From NCBI GenBank assembly GCA_937883755.1, contig CAKZYA010000001.1, forward strand, positions 1-64,000: 64,000 nt of DNA, in the 5' to 3' direction. Below are positions 36,865 to 45,294 of this stretch, in pieces. This DNA comes from an uncultured Flammeovirgaceae bacterium. Its GTDB lineage: Bacteria > Bacteroidota > Bacteroidia > Cytophagales > Cyclobacteriaceae. The position numbers and the translations under genes are program-made. The notes below the pieces were generated by a model. The model made no database searches and had not been told where the DNA came from. It was given only the letters and a program-made list of their open reading frames with translations. Numbering within the stretch: position 1 is the stretch's first letter; every line of letters begins with the position of its first letter.

Positions 36865-37602
36865 CTACTCTAATATGTTTACGAGGACGTTATAATATCT
36901 CGTTGCTATAAACTCAGCCCCCGCATCGTTGTAGTGAACAAGATCAGCCATTAGGCTATCAGAAAATCCGGTATACATATCCACGGGTATGACTCGTGAG
37001 GAAGCTGTTGATTGTTCGGTGGCAATGGTTACTACCTCTTGTTGGACTCGCTCAAGAGCATCTGCGTAGGCCGGAACGGCGATCATAAGGGCGGAAGTAA
37101 ATTGGGCAGGTTGCTCGATGATGATTGTTACATTGGGGTTTTTCGCCTGCAACACATCTATAATTGCGTTGATATTTGAGATGCCTTGGTCATAGTCTAA
37201 CCCTTCCAAAATGTCATTCCCACCCGGTGAACTGAACAAAACAATATCGGGTGGGCCTGTTTGAGCGAGCCAATCGTTAAGCCCACCTAAAATTTGTCCT
37301 GAAGTCCAACCTCCTCTTCCCTCGTGGTCATTGTCAAAATTATTATTATTGAACGCTGGGTAAGAAGCCTCGTCTGACCGAGTGCCGATGAAGTCAAACG
37401 TCCAACCGTTCTCAATTAGGTCTTTCCAAAGTTCATATCTGAAGCTCTCAAATTCAGGGCGATCACCTTCTACTCTTGAGGCTCCTAAAGCCATTATTTT
37501 GTTGATGGGATTACTGGGTGGTTCCGATGTCGAATCGTCATCGCAAGAATTTAGTAGCAGTAGAGAAACTCCGATTGCCAAAATTTTAAGTTTTATGTTC
37601 AT
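36865..37602 (-). CDS. SGNH/GDSL-type hydrolase, lipoprotein
   Basis: 245 residues. The lipobox LLLLNSC ends at Cys20, followed by an acidic DDDST linker, so the protein is probably lipid-anchored on the cell surface or outer membrane. The SGNH blocks are ALGASRVEG (serine), GRGGWTSGQILGGL (glycine block), SPGGNDILEG (asparagine) and DLVHYNDAG (Asp-His). The family cleaves esters, often acetyl groups of polysaccharides. No polysaccharide-utilisation partners are adjacent, so the substrate is open. Confidence 0.85.
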   Translation of the reverse strand: MNIKLKILAIGVSLLLLNSCDDDSTSEPPSNPINKIMALGASRVEGDRPEFESFRYELWKDLIENGWTFDFIGTRSDEASYPAFNNNNFDNDHEGRGGWTSGQILGGLNDWLAQTGPPDIVLFSSPGGNDILEGLDYDQGISNINAIIDVLQAKNPNVTIIIEQPAQFTSALMIAVPAYADALERVQQEVVTIATEQSTASSRVIPVDMYTGFSDSLMADLVHYNDAGAEFIATRYYNVLVNILE

Positions 37603-37787
37603 CTTAAGTTGTTTTAAATTACAGAGAACAATCAGATAAATCGTTTGTGCATTATCCGTTATTGGTGATGATATTCACTGAGAAAGAGTTGGTACGAAAC
37701 TCTTAGAGTAAGCGGCCGCCTGTTACCCGTTAGGACTGGTGCTATGAATACTCCGAATGACCCGAGCGCATATTGTAGTAATTTAGG

Positions 37788-39368
37788 CTATTGCTTTAGA
37801 AAACGAATGCGAACAGTTTCTTCAAGATGCCGAGATGAGCAGAGTTCCAACAAGTAGCTACCGGCAGCAAGCTGAGATATTAACACCTCATTATCCGTTG
37901 TTTGTCCTTTAACTACAACACGACCTAGTACATCTACAATACAGTAGGAGCCATCATCGAAACGAGTTGTGCCCTGCCAGTATAGCACCTCTTTAGCTGG
38001 ATTGGGATATACTGTTACGCTGGTGTGGGATACTTCTGAGACTATATCAGTAATAAGTTTACCTTTCAGCATTACTAGGGCTGAGGTATCACTACCGTAG
38101 ACTTCATTGTTGGCGTTCAATGCATCTACCCGAATCTTTCCCCTTGGTTGGGGTACGGTCGAGAGGCTGGTAAACTGGTAGTTTCCTCTGCTTCCAATAA
38201 CTTTGCCCATGAATGTCCATTCTTCATTATCTACAGATTGAAAGTAGATAGCCACCGAATCTCTTTGGTTTTCTATTGCCCACGACACACTATTGACGGG
38301 TGCTATGGTATCAATATTAGTAATCTGGATAGCCCTAGCCGGAGGGCGGCCTCTCCGTTGCTGGAAGAGCCATTCAATAAAAATGGGGTTTGGTATAGCA
38401 ATATCGCAAACCTGATGACACTCGGGATAGCCCGAGCAGGCGAATGTTTGTGGTGTATATTCCGTATAAAGATGCGTATTATTCAGAATTTTATTATTGG
38501 AGTGAGGTTGGTCATTAGTGACGAAAGGTAGACCCGCCTTCTCTAGTATTTTTACAATCTCTCGGGTTGGCGGACTCAATTCGAGGGCACTAGTGTAATG
38601 AAATGCCCAAATCGAGATTTCAGAGAAAATACCTTTTGTCGCTTCCACAGAAGGTTTCCCCTCCTCCTCGCTAAACCAAAATCCGCTCATCGGGGCGACG
38701 GCTGCCACTGGTATCTTCGAGAGCACCGGGAAAGCCCAAGCTCCAAACCCACCTACTGAATGACCTAATACATATACTCGATCAGGATCTACAGTACCTT
38801 CGTCAATTAGTGATTGAATGATTGCATTTAAAGCGATATGCACATCTTTATCGCCCCATGACCGGTTTAAGTATACTTGCGGAGCCAGTACGTAGGGCGC
38901 ATATGTATCTTGTACAGCGGAAGTGATCCACCTCTTTATTACTTCTCTACGAGTGAGATGAGCACCGGGTCCGAAGTTATCTATCATCTCAACAGTTCCA
39001 TGTAATCCTATAATGAGTGGATAGCCATTTGCCGGTTTCGAAGCGGTAGGCATAAAAGTATAATAGAGTAACTCAAAGTCGTTATCTAAGACCCATCGTT
39101 TTTGCTCAAATTGGCTTATAATTTCCTCTTCCGTCTGACACCAGCTTTGATTAAAGGCAGTAATAACAAAAGTGGTTATAAATAAGAATTTAGTAATGAT
39201 GTGTTCAAAAGAACATTGTCTCAGAGTAGTGCTACTGTACTTATCTTCAGGTATTGGCTGACTCATTTTTTCGCGAAGCTTCTCAAACAGCACTTCTTCT
39301 TCTAGCTTTTGATAGCCCAAATAAGAAATCCGTTGTTCTAAATTATAGGTTAGGTTTTTTGTTTTCAT
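37788..39368 (-). CDS. Exported alpha/beta hydrolase with T9SS sorting domain
   Basis: 526 residues. The hydrolase domain (about 85-340) has PLIIGLHGTVEMIDN, the serine motif VLGHSVGGFGAWAF and a late Cys- and His-rich loop (CSGYPECHQVCD), like PHB-depolymerase or feruloyl-esterase-type enzymes. A fibronectin-like segment follows, and the C-terminus (VTVYPNPAKEVLYWQG...GSYLLELCSSR) is a type A T9SS sorting domain. Oddly, about 55 residues (MKTKNLTYNLEQRISYLGYQ and on) precede the export helix FLFITTFVITAFNQSWCQ. Either a later start such as the internal Met at about residue 35 is used, or the front is a fused remnant. Confidence 0.8.
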   Translation of the reverse strand: MKTKNLTYNLEQRISYLGYQKLEEEVLFEKLREKMSQPIPEDKYSSTTLRQCSFEHIITKFLFITTFVITAFNQSWCQTEEEIISQFEQKRWVLDNDFELLYYTFMPTASKPANGYPLIIGLHGTVEMIDNFGPGAHLTRREVIKRWITSAVQDTYAPYVLAPQVYLNRSWGDKDVHIALNAIIQSLIDEGTVDPDRVYVLGHSVGGFGAWAFPVLSKIPVAAVAPMSGFWFSEEEGKPSVEATKGIFSEISIWAFHYTSALELSPPTREIVKILEKAGLPFVTNDQPHSNNKILNNTHLYTEYTPQTFACSGYPECHQVCDIAIPNPIFIEWLFQQRRGRPPARAIQITNIDTIAPVNSVSWAIENQRDSVAIYFQSVDNEEWTFMGKVIGSRGNYQFTSLSTVPQPRGKIRVDALNANNEVYGSDTSALVMLKGKLITDIVSEVSHTSVTVYPNPAKEVLYWQGTTRFDDGSYCIVDVLGRVVVKGQTTDNEVLISQLAAGSYLLELCSSRHLEETVRIRFLKQ

Positions 39369-39510
39369 AGCGACTTAGACATCTTCTATAGGTCGAATTA
39401 CTTAGGTAAATGGGTAAAAGAAATCGGGCACACAGCCTGAACTCGAAGTTACTACCTAACTTCAGAAAGCCTTTGTCAAAAAATCAAGATTTTGCAATTG
39501 ATCTGAACGG

Positions 39511-40425
39511 CTAGTTTTGGTAATGCGAGGGGGGATTTCCGTAAATCTTCTTAAAGAGTTTACTAAATACTGATATATCGTTGAATCCGAGTAAATCAGC
39601 TATTTCCCCGATAGAACCTCCCTTCTGCTGAAGGTATTCTTTGGCTTTCGTTACTTTAATCCGATTGATGTATTGATGAGGAGTTTGGCCGTAGACATTC
39701 TTGAACGAGTCGTATAGGTGGAATTTGGAAAGAGAAGAGACCCTTGATAGCTCGTTTAAGGAAATAGATTTATTGATGTTATCATGAATATATTCGTAAG
39801 CTACCAGTAACCTTTTAAAAGTCTCCAGTTGCGTTGATGGTTTCTTCGCTTGAACGCGCGCAGCAAGAGCGTATCCGTGATGCTGATCCTGATAAATAGA
39901 TTCTAGTACATTCATGGCAAGTTCTTCCGGATTAGTCAGGTGGAACGCTGACTCGCTGCTGAACTGGTGAATGCGCTGTAAGAGTTGACCCGACTGGTAG
40001 TGAGCCGCCCCTAATGGTTCTTCTAAAAAGAATGAATCCGCATTGGTTTGGCCGAACGGATTATCCAACTTCTGCATCATCGAAGTTAGCTTAAAGTAAT
40101 GAAATTGTTCTCGGAGTGCTTCGCAGATAACAATACAGAGTACGTCAATAGGTAGCGATTTTGGATTAACGTATTCCCAGCCTATACTTGGGTTGGTGAC
40201 CACAAATTTGTCTCGGTCAATTTTTACCCGCTTATCTTTCCACTGTAGCTCCCCGGATCCGTTCTTGAAATAAATGATCATAAGATTGTTATTCTCATAA
40301 GCATAATGAGACAAAGGAGTAGCGAGACGCATTAAGTAGTTTTGCTCCTTATCAAGTTGATAGGTAGATCTGGTTATGCGCTTGGAAAAATGGTCGTAGA
40401 TAATATTGGTATAATCGGTAATCAT
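39511..40425 (-). CDS. AraC-family transcriptional regulator
   Basis: 304 residues. The N-terminal 180 residues are a cupin-like sensing region not similar to a sugar-binding AraC domain. The C-terminal DNA-binding domain has two helix-turn-helix units: ISLNELSRVSSLSKFHLYDS and GGSIGEIADLLGFNDISVFS, ending KKIYGNPPSHYQN. It lies between an exported hydrolase and a 72-residue small protein on the same strand. Targets are not evident. Confidence 0.9.
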   Translation of the reverse strand: MITDYTNIIYDHFSKRITRSTYQLDKEQNYLMRLATPLSHYAYENNNLMIIYFKNGSGELQWKDKRVKIDRDKFVVTNPSIGWEYVNPKSLPIDVLCIVICEALREQFHYFKLTSMMQKLDNPFGQTNADSFFLEEPLGAAHYQSGQLLQRIHQFSSESAFHLTNPEELAMNVLESIYQDQHHGYALAARVQAKKPSTQLETFKRLLVAYEYIHDNINKSISLNELSRVSSLSKFHLYDSFKNVYGQTPHQYINRIKVTKAKEYLQQKGGSIGEIADLLGFNDISVFSKLFKKIYGNPPSHYQN

Positions 40426-40492
40426 GGGAGGTGTACTAAACTGTCCGTAGAGGTAATAAGGTTGATTATTGTATCAGAATGCAGCGAACCGA

Positions 40493-40711
40493 TTACAGCT
40501 CTTCGCAGACATATCCTTGAGTCTGTAGTGCCGATGAAATAATTTCTGGCTTGGGTTCTTCAGCCTCTACCCGAAGGATATGATCACAGTCCTCTAAGTC
40601 AAAATTCCAGCGGTCTTTCCGATCAACCAGTGCGTTGAGTAGTGGGCGTAGATACTTCACTTCTTTTTGGCAATTCACCGAAGTTTTAAATACTAATACA
40701 GTTTTTGTCAT
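40493..40711 (-). CDS. Conserved small protein, ferredoxin-like (HMA-like) fold
   Basis: 72 residues: MTKTVLVFKTSVNCQKEVKY, then LRPLLNALVDRKDRWNFDLE and DCDHILRVEAEEP. The beta-alpha-beta-beta-alpha-beta order and length are those of heavy-metal-associated domains, but the metal motif CxxC is replaced by SVNCQ, so metal binding is doubtful. Similar small proteins are frequent in Bacteroidota, which supports it as a gene. Function unknown. Confidence 0.65.
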   Translation of the reverse strand: MTKTVLVFKTSVNCQKEVKYLRPLLNALVDRKDRWNFDLEDCDHILRVEAEEPKPEIISSALQTQGYVCEEL

Positions 40712-40893
40712 CGTAATACTTCAATTTAGGTAAGGTAGTTATTTGTGGCTCTAAAATTTTCATTCACTCTTATGACAATGCTTAAGGTATCTACACGTAT
40801 GCGTACCTAGAAAAATTTGGAAAAAGTGTATCATTTACTGTTCCCTCTCACTTTAAACAATCTCTGTGATTATCCAACCAAGATAATAAGGCA

Positions 40894-41322
40894 CTACACA
40901 TACGATTGTATGTTGGGTTTCTTTTCCGATTGTACTGTACTATTCTTCCAATGCCACGCTAACCAGACGATGTACAGTAGCGTGGATACCTCAATGATGC
41001 TAAAGAAAATGTAGTGTAGGCTATTATCATCAGCGAATAAACTTCCAAGCTGCACCAGCACTAAGAGTACCCCGAAAGCGATGTTAAGTATTCTATTCAA
41101 TTTGTAGCTGAGTACTCTTGAAAGAAGAATCATAACCATTGGAATTTCCATAATAATGGCAAACGAGAGTAGAAATTCTTGGGTCAGTTCAACGTCTCCC
41201 GCCTTCCCGTTTAAAATTTGTCTCAAATCTTCTAAATACATTAGGGTAAATACATCGCAGAAGATGAAATTAACGGTTAGAAATACCCAGATAGTTGAAA
41301 GTAGTGCTTTAGCATTCTTCAT
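40894..41322 (-). CDS. DUF6326-type four-helix membrane protein
   Basis: About 142 residues from ATG 41322 (another ATG lies at 41331). Four membrane helices: LLSTIWVFLTVNFIFCDVFT, FLLSFAIIMEIPMVMILLS, ILNIAFGVLLVLVQLGS and HYIFFSIIEVSTLLYIVWLA. The DVFTLMY...IMEIPMVM pattern matches a family I know as DUF6326. Function unknown. Monocistronic, with about 380 gene-free bases upstream. Confidence 0.65.
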   Translation of the reverse strand: MKNAKALLSTIWVFLTVNFIFCDVFTLMYLEDLRQILNGKAGDVELTQEFLLSFAIIMEIPMVMILLSRVLSYKLNRILNIAFGVLLVLVQLGSLFADDNSLHYIFFSIIEVSTLLYIVWLAWHWKNSTVQSEKKPNIQSYV

Positions 41323-41344
41323 AATTATCATTGAAGTGATTTAA

Positions 41345-41723
41345 ACTTTTGGTATTAGATTCATAGGAATAGCTTCATACTCAGTAAGTTTAAGTGATAC
41401 AAAGTATAGCATAAATTGTATCAAAAGCTGAGCAAATTATTCGTTTTAATGAATTGAAAATCAAAGCTTTAGCATAAATATTCTCTAAAAAGTTTAAATC
41501 ACTTTATTCTTTAAAAAGCATAATCAACATAGCCACTCAAAAGAAAGATACCTGATTTGTTATACATTGTCAGTGTGAATATTCATTTAACTGGTTTAGG
41601 TTCTTGTGCTAGCGTTGTTTGCTCTGGGCAGTGACTAGCCCCAATTTTATTCTGTTTTTTCACCTGTTAGATATTTCTTAGGAAAATCGTGCTGCTATTT
41701 TCCTAGACACCACTGTATTCGGT
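41345..41723. other. Intergenic region with one hairpin
   Basis: 379 AT-rich bases, no coding frame seen. A 9-bp inverted repeat TAGGAAAAT/ATTTTCCTA (41679-41705, loop 9) lies 19 bases after the stop of the oxidoreductase gene on the minus strand and may be its terminator, although no T run follows. The remainder should hold the promoter of the DUF6326-type gene. Confidence 0.4.
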
Positions 41724-42302
41724 TTAGTTTAAACGTTCACCTAATAAAAACACTTTTTTCAGCCATTTACTTCGGAAAGCCAAACTTGAATGCTTGATGG
41801 GAGCTATATACGTTACTTTTACCGGACTAACTCCACAAAACTGCAACGTTCCCTTCTTGAACTGATTAATCGTGGGGCTTTTCATAAACAAATAGTCGTA
41901 CCATCGGGGCGTATCAGCGGTTACAATTATTCTAGAGGTTTTTCCTTTTAATAATTTCTTGGGAAACGCTTTCCCCTCTACTGGTTGAAAGGTAATACCG
42001 GGAAGAAAAGTCCGGTCAATGAAGCCTTTCATCAAAGCCGGATAACCGTACCACCACATCGGAAATACCCAAACAATATGGTCTGCTTTTTGGAGTTTAT
42101 CTATCGCATCTAAAAGATCCGGCTCCAATTCCGTTTTTTGCCGATAACCGAACGACAGATTGGGATTGAACTTTAAGTCAGTAATGTTTAATTGCCAAAT
42201 GGTTGAATCGGTTTTTCGGGCACCATCCGTATACGCTTGCGCTAAAGCCCAATTAAAACTTTGCTTATCAGGATGCCCATTTATTACTAATACCTGTTTC
42301 AT
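41724..42302 (-). CDS. Flavodoxin-fold NAD(P)H-dependent oxidoreductase
   Basis: 192 residues from ATG 42302 (MKQVLVINGHPDKQSFNWAL). The flavin-binding fold of the NQO1/MdaB/KefF group shows in VLVINGHPDKQSFN, HIVWVFPMWWYGYPALMKGF and DRTFLPGITF. These enzymes use FMN or FAD and NAD(P)H to reduce quinones or similar electrophiles. The Crp-family gene just upstream on the same strand is the likely regulator. Electron acceptor unknown. Confidence 0.88.
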   Translation of the reverse strand: MKQVLVINGHPDKQSFNWALAQAYTDGARKTDSTIWQLNITDLKFNPNLSFGYRQKTELEPDLLDAIDKLQKADHIVWVFPMWWYGYPALMKGFIDRTFLPGITFQPVEGKAFPKKLLKGKTSRIIVTADTPRWYDYLFMKSPTINQFKKGTLQFCGVSPVKVTYIAPIKHSSLAFRSKWLKKVFLLGERLN

Positions 42303-42358
42303 TCTTCCTTTTTTGGACAAAGAAAGAATGAGAGTCAGCGAATCGAAAGGACATTTGT

Positions 42359-42961
42359 CTAATTCAATATCGACCTTCTAATCCTACTGAGGTGTCTTTG
42401 GCTGATGCCCAAATAAGAAGCAAGATAATTTAGCGATATTGCGTGTAAGTAGTTGGGGTGGTTCTTAAGCAGATCTTCGTATCGTTTCTCGGCAGATTCT
42501 TGTTGCAAAAGGAAGATTCTCTTTTCCATTTTTATGTACTCCTGCTCAGCCAAATGCTTAAATAGCCATAGCCAGTTGGTACTCGATTTTTCCAGTGCTA
42601 CGATCTTTTCTTTAGGTACAGAAACCATCTCCGTATCCGTTATGGCTTGGATGTTTTCCTGGGTAGGAGTTTGAGCGATGAAAGAAGAATAGGCGGTTAG
42701 GAAAGAGTTATGAAAGGTAAAACAATAGGTTACTTCTTTACCGTCGGACGAATAATAGAACGATCTTAGTACGCCCGAAACTACGAATACAATTTCTTTA
42801 CATACTCGCCCCTCTTTTATAAAATAGCCGTCTCTACTGAGGCTTTTGATAGTGGCAATTTCTAGGAAAGACTCAATTTCCTCATCAGTAAGAATACCAA
42901 ATGACTTTAAGTAGTTTACTATTGGTACTTGAGTCATTCCTAAATAGTGCCGATAATGCAT
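42359..42961 (-). CDS. Crp/Fnr-family transcriptional regulator
   Basis: 200 residues. Residues 15-120 form the cyclic-nucleotide-binding-like barrel (GYFIKEGRVCKEIVFVVSG and VLRSFYYSSDGKEVTYCF). The C-terminal helix-turn-helix is short (HAISLNYLASYLGISQRHLS then RIRRS), as in the small Bacteroidota Crp group. There are no Fnr-type cysteine clusters. It lies 56 bases upstream of the oxidoreductase gene and reads toward it. Confidence 0.88.
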   Translation of the reverse strand: MHYRHYLGMTQVPIVNYLKSFGILTDEEIESFLEIATIKSLSRDGYFIKEGRVCKEIVFVVSGVLRSFYYSSDGKEVTYCFTFHNSFLTAYSSFIAQTPTQENIQAITDTEMVSVPKEKIVALEKSSTNWLWLFKHLAEQEYIKMEKRIFLLQQESAEKRYEDLLKNHPNYLHAISLNYLASYLGISQRHLSRIRRSILN

Positions 42962-43076
42962 ATTTGAAGTACGTTTTCTGTTTTTTACCCATTAATAATT
43001 ACTAATGCCGGGCAAAAAGGTCTTAAAACTTCAAGAGTTTTCCGCCATGAATTTACAGCAAAATTCTCTGTACAAA

Positions 43077-43112
43077 AAAAGCCAACCCGAAGCGGATTGG
43101 CCTTTTCTTTCA
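43077..43112. terminator. Terminator hairpin, copy B
   Basis: AAAAGCCAACCCGAAG then CGGATTGGCCTTTTCTTT: stem GCCAA/TTGGC with inner CCG/CGG. It is nearly identical to the hairpin at 36713-36746 and lies just after the acyl-CoA dehydrogenase stop (43126, minus strand). Confidence 0.65.
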
Positions 43113-43125
43113 TTTACCCTAAAAT

Positions 43126-44922
43126 CTAAAAAGCATATTCGTTTTTCTCAATAAGGTGATCAGCAATTTCGCGACGCAGCTCCTTCACGTTGTACAGATC
43201 CATCTTAGTAAATCGCTTCAAGCCCATGAGCATTACTTTTTGTTCATCGCCTTTGGCAAAGGAGATAATCGCTTCTTTACCACTAGCATTTATCTTTTCT
43301 ACCGCTTCGTATAAGTATAACTTCGCCATATTAATTTGCTGGCGGGCCGCTTCTTCACCCCAAATGCCGATAAGCTTTTCGGCACGCAGTAAAGTAGACT
43401 CTGCTGCGTAGATTTCAATCATCATATCGGCAATGTTCATCAGTATCTCCTGCTCATCATTAAGTTTCATTCCAAAATCTTGGGCAGCTTTTCCAGCAAC
43501 CATCAATACTGACTTTTTCAGATTTTTTAGTACATCTTTTTCCTTGGCAAAAGCACCATCAAAGCTTTTTGCTCCAAAGTCTGGTACAGATGTTAGTTCC
43601 TTAGCAACTGCCATAGCTGGCCCCATCAAGTTCAATTCGCCTTTCATTGCTCGCTTAACTGTCATGCCCACCAAAAGCATACGATTGATCTCGTTGGTGC
43701 CTTCGTAGATACGGGCAATGCGAGCATCGCGGTAGGCACGCTCCATCGGGGCATCCGCAGAGAAGCCCATTCCACCGTACACTTGTACGCCTTCATCTAC
43801 GCAGTAATCCAGTACCTCCGAACCATGCACTTTCATAATCGCACACTCAATGGCAAACTGCTCAACTCCCTTGAGTTTGGCTTCATTTTCCGGCATTCCG
43901 TCAGCAATCAGCGATTCTATCCGTTCGTCAATATTCTGACCCGCTCGGTAGCAAGCGGCTTCGGTGGCAAATGTTTTAGTAGCCATATTGGCAAGTTTAG
44001 CCTTGATTGCCCCGAAATTGGAGATTGATTGTCCGAACTGCTTACGCTCGTTAGCGTAGCGAACCGAATCGGTAATTACTTGCTTACAGCCACCAATTAC
44101 TCCGGCACCGAGTTTAATCCGGCCAATGTTCAGGATATTTACGGCGATTTTAAAACCATTACCTCGCTCCGAAAGCATGTTGTCTACCGGAACTTCGGTA
44201 TCGTTAAAGAAAACCTGGCGGGTTGATGAACCTTTGATACCCAGTTTCTTTTCTTCCTCATTCATCGTAATTCCGTTGAATGACTTTTCTACGATGAAAG
44301 CAGTTAAGTTTTTATCGTCTTCAATGCGGGCAAAAACAATAAATAAGTCGGCAAATCCGGCATTAGAAATCCACATCTTTTGCCCGGTGATTTTGTAGTG
44401 CGAACCATCTTCAGATAGTACCGCTTTGGTTTTTCCCGAGTTAGCGTCTGATCCAGCATCGGGTTCAGTCAGACAATAGCAAGCTTTCCACTCGCCGGAG
44501 GCAAGTAGAGGTAAGTATTTTTCTTTCTGCTCTTCATTACCATAGTACAAAATAGGTAATGTGCCGATTCCGGTATGTGCCCCGTAAGCAGTAGAGAACG
44601 AACCGGCTGAACCAATTACATCGGCGATTAGCATAGAAGTGTTAAAGTCCATGCCTAACCCACCGTATTGTTCAGGAATGGCAACTCCCAGCAAACCCAG
44701 TTCTCCAGCCTTATCTAATAAAGAGGGCATAAAACCTTCTTCCATACTATCCATTCGCTCGACATTGGGCGAGATTTCTTTTTCAATAAAATCTTGCGTG
44801 GCCTCGGCCATCATCTGCTGTTCTTCACTAAATTCTTCAGGAATAAAAATGTCTTGGGCTTCGGTCTCTTTTACCAGAAACTCGCCACCGTTAATTGCCT
44901 GTTTTTGCTCTAGGGTTTCCAT
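43126..44922 (-). CDS. Acyl-CoA dehydrogenase
   Basis: 598 residues, longer than the 380-residue short/medium-chain enzymes because of a C-terminal extension of about 180 residues, as in very-long-chain types. The FAD-dependent core has YCLTEPDAGSDANSGKTKAV, KITGQKMWISNAG, GFKIAVNILNIGRIKLGAG and VQVYGGMGFSADAPMERAYR; the catalytic Glu lies in IARIYEGTNEINRML. It performs the first step of fatty acid beta-oxidation. The gene stands alone, without a thiolase or hydratase partner here. A perfect 38-bp palindrome 90 bases upstream of the ATG is a likely regulatory site. Confidence 0.92.
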   Translation of the reverse strand: METLEQKQAINGGEFLVKETEAQDIFIPEEFSEEQQMMAEATQDFIEKEISPNVERMDSMEEGFMPSLLDKAGELGLLGVAIPEQYGGLGMDFNTSMLIADVIGSAGSFSTAYGAHTGIGTLPILYYGNEEQKEKYLPLLASGEWKACYCLTEPDAGSDANSGKTKAVLSEDGSHYKITGQKMWISNAGFADLFIVFARIEDDKNLTAFIVEKSFNGITMNEEEKKLGIKGSSTRQVFFNDTEVPVDNMLSERGNGFKIAVNILNIGRIKLGAGVIGGCKQVITDSVRYANERKQFGQSISNFGAIKAKLANMATKTFATEAACYRAGQNIDERIESLIADGMPENEAKLKGVEQFAIECAIMKVHGSEVLDYCVDEGVQVYGGMGFSADAPMERAYRDARIARIYEGTNEINRMLLVGMTVKRAMKGELNLMGPAMAVAKELTSVPDFGAKSFDGAFAKEKDVLKNLKKSVLMVAGKAAQDFGMKLNDEQEILMNIADMMIEIYAAESTLLRAEKLIGIWGEEAARQQINMAKLYLYEAVEKINASGKEAIISFAKGDEQKVMLMGLKRFTKMDLYNVKELRREIADHLIEKNEYAF

Positions 44923-45294
44923 GTTTGATTATTGTTTTTGACCTGAATGACACAATTGAACCAAGCACTTAATAAAAAATACTCGGTATGCATAACAAAT
45001 ATACGGATATTTCACTAAAAAAGGTATGCATGCATACCTTTTTTAGTGATTTTTTTTAGCGCAAACCTTACCTCCTGGTTTTGCCTAGTACAGATTAATC
45101 GGCCTCAGATTGACTTAGGACGGATTATTTCCGAACTTTTGCCTATTCCATCGGGTGTGTTTTAATGATAAGGTTTTCTGCCTTGCTGACAATGGGAATA
45201 GTAAAGTAGGTGTGATAAGTAGGAAAACTCAATCAAAATAGGTTACCTAAAGACTAATAACTATACTAATCTATACCATTCAACCTTCCGCACC
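44923..45294. other. Divergent promoter region with regulatory palindrome
   Basis: 372 bases between the starts of the acyl-CoA dehydrogenase gene (minus) and the large sensor gene (plus). It holds the palindrome at 45012-45049, and a further GGTATGCATA half-site near 44986. No gene is seen. Confidence 0.5.
45012..45049. promoter_or_regulatory. Perfect 38-bp palindrome, probable operator
   Basis: Two 19-bp arms with no spacer: CACTAAAAAAGGTATGCA is followed directly by its exact reverse complement (centre between 45030 and 45031). The core GGTATGCATGCATACC contains two GTATGCAT elements, and a third GTATGCAT lies at about 44987. Because both flanking genes start away from it, an operator for a dimeric repressor fits better than a terminator. 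Confidence 0.6.

Noticed and set aside
45012-45049. Terminator interpretation of the 38-bp palindrome
   Set aside because: It lies between two gene starts that point away from each other, so there is no transcript to end there, although flanking A/T runs superficially resemble a terminator.
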